From positions 11,877,257-11,941,256 of the forward strand of contig CM041197.1 in NCBI GenBank assembly GCA_023078555.1: a stretch of 64,000 bases of DNA, read 5' to 3'. The notes under the pieces were generated by a model. It was not told where the DNA came from, searched no databases, and was given only the letters and a program-made list of their open reading frames with translations. The translations under genes were made by a program, and so were the position numbers. Source of the stretch: Ulva prolifera (taxonomy: Eukaryota; Chlorophyta; Ulvophyceae; Ulvales; Ulvaceae). Numbering within the stretch: position 1 is the first letter of the stretch; every line of letters begins with the position of its first letter. Shown piece after piece: positions 60,361 to 64,000 of this stretch.

Positions 60361-62200
60361 TACGTAAGTCCCGAGCACCATACATAAGTCCCGAGCAGTG
60401 TACGTAAGTACCGAGCAGCGTACGTAAGTATGTATATACATAAGTCCCTAGCAGTGTACGTAAGTACCGAGCACCATACATAAGTCCCGAGCAGTGTACG
60501 TAAGTACCGAGCAGCGTACGTAAGTCCCGAGCACCATACGCACATCCCGAGCACCACACGTAAGTCACGAGCATCGTACGTAAGTCCCGAGCATTGTACG
60601 TAAGTCCCGAGCACCATACGTAAGTCCCGAGCAGTGTACGTAAGTCCCGAGCAGTGTACGTAAGTCCCGAGCACCATACATAAGTCCCGAGCAGTGTACG
60701 TAAGTCCCGATCACCATACATAAGTCCCGAGCAGTGTACGTAAGTCCCGAGCACCATACATAAGTCCCGAGCAGTGTACGTAAGTCCCGAGCACCATACA
60801 TAAGTCCCGAGCAGTGTACGTAAGTCCCGAGCAGTGTACGTAAGTCCCGAGCACCATACATAAGTCCCGAGCAGTGTACGTAAGTCCCGAGCACCATACA
60901 TAAGTCCCGAGCAGTGTACGTAAGTCCCGAGCAGTGTACGTAAGTCCCGAGCACCATACATAAGTCCCGAGCAGTGTACGTAAGTCCCGAGCACCATACA
61001 TAAGTCCCGAGTAGTGTACGTAAGTCCCGAGCACCATACATAAGTCCCTAGCAGTGTACGTAAGTCCCGAGCACCATACATAAGTCCCGAGCAGTGTACG
61101 TAAGTACCGAGCAGCGTACGTAAGTATGTATATACATAAGTCCCTAGCAGTGTACGTAAGTACCGAGCACCATACATAAGTCCCGAGCATTGTACGTAAG
61201 TCCCTAGCATTGTACGTAAGTCTCGAGCAGTGTAGGTAAGTCCCGAGCAGTGTAAGCACGTCCCGAGCAGTGTACGTAAGTCCCAAGCAACATACATAAG
61301 TCCCTAGCAATGTACGTAAACCCGTGCACCATACGAACGTCCCGAGCAGCGTACGTAAGTCCCGAGCACCATACGCACGTCCCGAGCACCACACGTAAGT
61401 CACGAGCATCGTACGTAAGTCCCGAGCAGTGTACGTAAGTCCCGAGCACCATACATAAGTCCCTAGCAGTGTACGTAAGTCCCGAGCACCATACATAAGT
61501 CCCGAGCAGTGTACGTAAGTACCGAGCAGCGTACGTAAGTCCCGAGCACCATACGCACGTCCCGAGCACCACACGTAAGTCACGAGCATCGTACGTAAGT
61601 CCCGAGCAGTGTACGTATGTCCCGAGCACCATACATAAGTCCCTAGCAGTGTACGCAAGTCCCGAGCACCATACATAAGTCCCTAGCAGTGTACGTAAGT
61701 CCCGAGCACAATACATAAGTCCCTAGCAGTGAACGTAAGTCCCGAGCACCATACATAAGTCCCTAGCAGTGTACGTACGTCCCGCGCACCATACATAAGT
61801 CCCTAGCATACACGTGTGTCCCGAGCACCACACATACGTCCCGAGCAGTGTACGTAAGTCCCGAGCACCACACATACGTCCCGATCAGTGTACGTAAGTC
61901 CCGAGCACCATACATAAGTCCCTAGCAGTGTACGTAAGTCTTGAGCACCATACATTAGTCCCGAGCAGTGTACGTAAGTCCCGAGCAGTGTACGTAAGTC
62001 CCGAGCACCATACATAAGTCCCGAGCAGTGTACGTAAGTCCCTAGCATTGTACGTAAGTCTCGAGCAGTGTAGGTAAGTCCCGAGCAGTGTAAGCACGTC
62101 CCGAGCAGTGTACGTAAGTCCCAAGCAACATACATAAGTCCCTAGCAATGTACGTAAACCCGTGCACCATACGAACGTCCCGAGCAGCGTACGTAAGTCC
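60361..62200. repeat. Diverged and rearranged part of the satellite
   Basis: The regular pattern breaks. A non-monomer joint AAGTATGTATATACATAAG occurs near 60,427 and again about 700 bp later near 61,124. From about 61,200 to 62,200 monomers are more mutated, and a block with AAACCCGTGCACCATACGAA appears near 61,318 and again near 62,157. Regular higher-order order resumes after about 62.2 kb. Confidence 0.8.
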
Positions 62201-64000
62201 CGAGCACCATACATAAGTCCCGAGCAGTGTACGTAAGTCCCGAGCACCATACATAAGTCCCTAGCAGTGTACGTAAGTACCGAGCACCATACATAAGTCC
62301 CGAGCATTGTACGTAAGTCCCGAGCACCATACGTAAGTCCCGAGCAGTGTACGTAAGTCCCGAGCAGTGTACGTAAGTCCCGAGCACCATACATAAGTCC
62401 CGAGCAGTGTACGTAAGTCCCGAGCACCATACATAAGTCCCGAGCAGTGTACGTAAGTCCCGAGCACCATACATAAGTCCCGAGCCGAGCAGTGTACGTA
62501 AGTCCCGAGCAGTGTACGTAAGTCCCGAGCACCATACATAAGTCCCGAGCAGTGTACGTAAGTCCCGAGCAGTGTACAGAAGTCCCGGGCACCATACATA
62601 AGTCCCTAGCAATGTACAGAAGTCCCGAGCACCATACATAAGTCCCTAGCAGTGTACGTAAGTCCCGAGCACCATACATAAGTCCCGAGCAGTGTACGTA
62701 AGTACCGAGCAGCGTACGTAAGTCCCGAGCACCATACGCACATCCCGAGCACCACACGTAAGTCACGAGCATCGTACGTAAGTCCCGAGCAGTGTACGTA
62801 AGTCCCGAGCACCATACATAAGTCCCTAGCAGTGTACGTAAGTACCGAGCACCATACATAAGTCCCGAGCATTGTACGTAAGTCCCGAGCACCATACGTA
62901 AGTCCCGAGCAGTGTACGTAAGTCCCGAGCAGTGTACGTAAGTCCCGAGCACCACACATAAGTCCTGAGCAGTGTACGTAAGTCCCGAGCACCATACATA
63001 AGTCCCGAGCAGTGTACGTAAGTCCCGAGCACCATACATAAGTCCCGAGCAGTGTACGTAAGTCCCGAGCACCATACATAAGTCCCGAGCAGTGTACGTA
63101 AGTCCCGAGCAGTGTACGTAAGTCCCGAGCACCATACATAAGTCCCGAGCAGTGTACGTAAGTCCCGAGCAGTGTACAGAAGTCCCGAGCACCATACATA
63201 AGTCCCTAGCAGTGTACGTAAGTCCCGAGCACCATACATAAGTCCCGAGCAGTGTACGTAAGTACCGAGCAGCGTACGTAAGTCCCGAGCACCATACGCA
63301 CGTCCCGAGCACCACACGTAAGTCACGAGCATCGTACGTAAGTCCCGAGCAGTGTACGTAAGTCCCGAGCACCATACATAAGTCCCTAGCAGTGTACGTA
63401 AGTACCGAGCACCATACATAAGTCCCGAGCATTGTACGTAAGTCCCGAGCAGTGTACGTAAGTCCCGAGCACCATACATAAGTCCCGAGCAGTGTACGTA
63501 AGTCCCGAGCAGTGTACAGAAGTCCCGAGCACCATACATAAGTCCCTAGCAGTGTACGTAAGTCCCGAGCACCATACAAAAGTCCCGAGCAGTGTACGTA
63601 AGTACCGAGCAGCGTACGTAAGTCCCGAGCACCATACGCACGTCCCGAGCACCACACGTAAGTCACGAGCATCGTACGTAAGTCCCGAGCAGTGTACGTA
63701 AGTCCCGAGCACCATACATAAGTCCCTAGCAGTGTACGTAAGTACCGAGCACCATACATAAGTCCCGAGCATTGTACGTAAGTCCCGAGCACCATACGTA
63801 AGTCCCGAGCAGTGTACGTAAGTCCCGAGCAGTGTACGTAAGTCCCGAGCACCATACATAAGTCCTGAGCAGTGTACGTAAGTCCCGAGCACCATACATA
63901 AGTCCCGAGTAGTGTACGTAAGTCCCGAGCACCATACATAAGTCCCGAGCAGTGTACGTAAGTCCCGAGCACCATACATAAGTCCCGAGCAGTGTACGTA

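Larger units (their letters stand above)
34501..64000. repeat. 20-bp satellite array, at least 29.5 kb
   Basis: About 1,475 head-to-tail monomers without any unique insert. There are two main types: ACGTAAGTCCCGAGCAGTGT and ACATAAGTCCCGAGCACCAT, differing at positions 3 and 17-19. They mostly alternate but also occur as runs. Recurrent minor variants (for example CTAGCAGTGT, ACAGAAGTCC, AGTACCGAGCAGCGT, ACGCACGTCC, AGTCACGAGCATCGT) are placed in a fixed order and define higher-order units. The array continues past the window end. Function is unknown; centromeric, subtelomeric or heterochromatic satellite are all possible. Minus-strand reading frames across it are by-products of the repeat. 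Confidence 0.98.

Noticed and set aside
34343..63979. Dozens of long minus-strand open frames (up to 1,733 codons) across the satellite
   Set aside because: They arise because the 20-bp monomer has no minus-strand stop; all three frames are open and encode the same 20-residue cycle. There is no other sign of a gene.
34501..64000. CRISPR array
   Set aside because: The units are contiguous 20-mers with no unique spacers, and the context is eukaryotic.
34501..64000. Telomeric repeat
   Set aside because: The 20-bp unit does not resemble TTTAGGG or TTTTAGGG and has satellite-like higher-order structure.

Overview
This window looks like nuclear DNA of a eukaryote, most likely a green alga (Chlorophyta). 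The assignment is an inference from gene style: many short exons, GT..AG introns mostly 45-180 nt long, a possible TGTAA poly(A) signal, a proline/alanine-rich repeat protein, G homopolymers, a LINE-type reverse-transcriptase fragment and a tnp2-type CACTA transposon. I see no bacterial operons, rRNA, tRNA or CRISPR array. All exon models were made by eye from splice consensus and reading-frame phase.

Layout. (1) 1-5.5 kb: no gene that I can support. (2) 5.5-6.8 kb: a GC-rich island holding a decayed C-terminal piece of a LINE-like polyprotein, followed by a 33-nt G run. (3) 7,902-19,721: a complete 11,820-bp CACTA (EnSpm) DNA transposon with 18-bp perfect terminal inverted repeats that start CACTA, a 3-bp target duplication (ACC/ACC) and subterminal CCCGTGAC-type motifs. 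It carries three genes, all on the minus strand: a tnp2-family transposase (13,969-18,708), a two-exon gene for 386 residues (12,359-13,603) and a seven-exon gene for 748 residues with every intron in phase 0 (9,148-12,106). I recognise neither accessory protein. (4) 19.7-34.5 kb: ordinary intron-rich genomic DNA. It contains a plus-strand multi-exon gene (about 21.1-23.3 kb), a gene built on 31 tandem 87-bp units that appears to splice onto a transmembrane exon (23.5-26.7 kb), a small possible tail-anchored protein (27.6-28.0 kb), several minus-strand exons (29.5-33.3 kb) and a few palindromes. (5) 34,501-64,000: an uninterrupted satellite of 20-bp monomers that runs off the window. It alternates two monomer types and has nested higher-order periods of about 600 bp and about 7 kb.

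How the parts work together. The three CACTA genes presumably act as one unit: tnp2 is the transposase, and by analogy with two-component EnSpm elements one of the other proteins may bind the subterminal motifs. The apparent tnp2 reading frame changes at two homopolymers (C9 and G18 on the plus strand), so the copy is either slightly broken or has base-count errors there. The satellite has very long stop-free frames on the minus strand only because the monomer lacks minus-strand stop codons; I do not treat these as genes.
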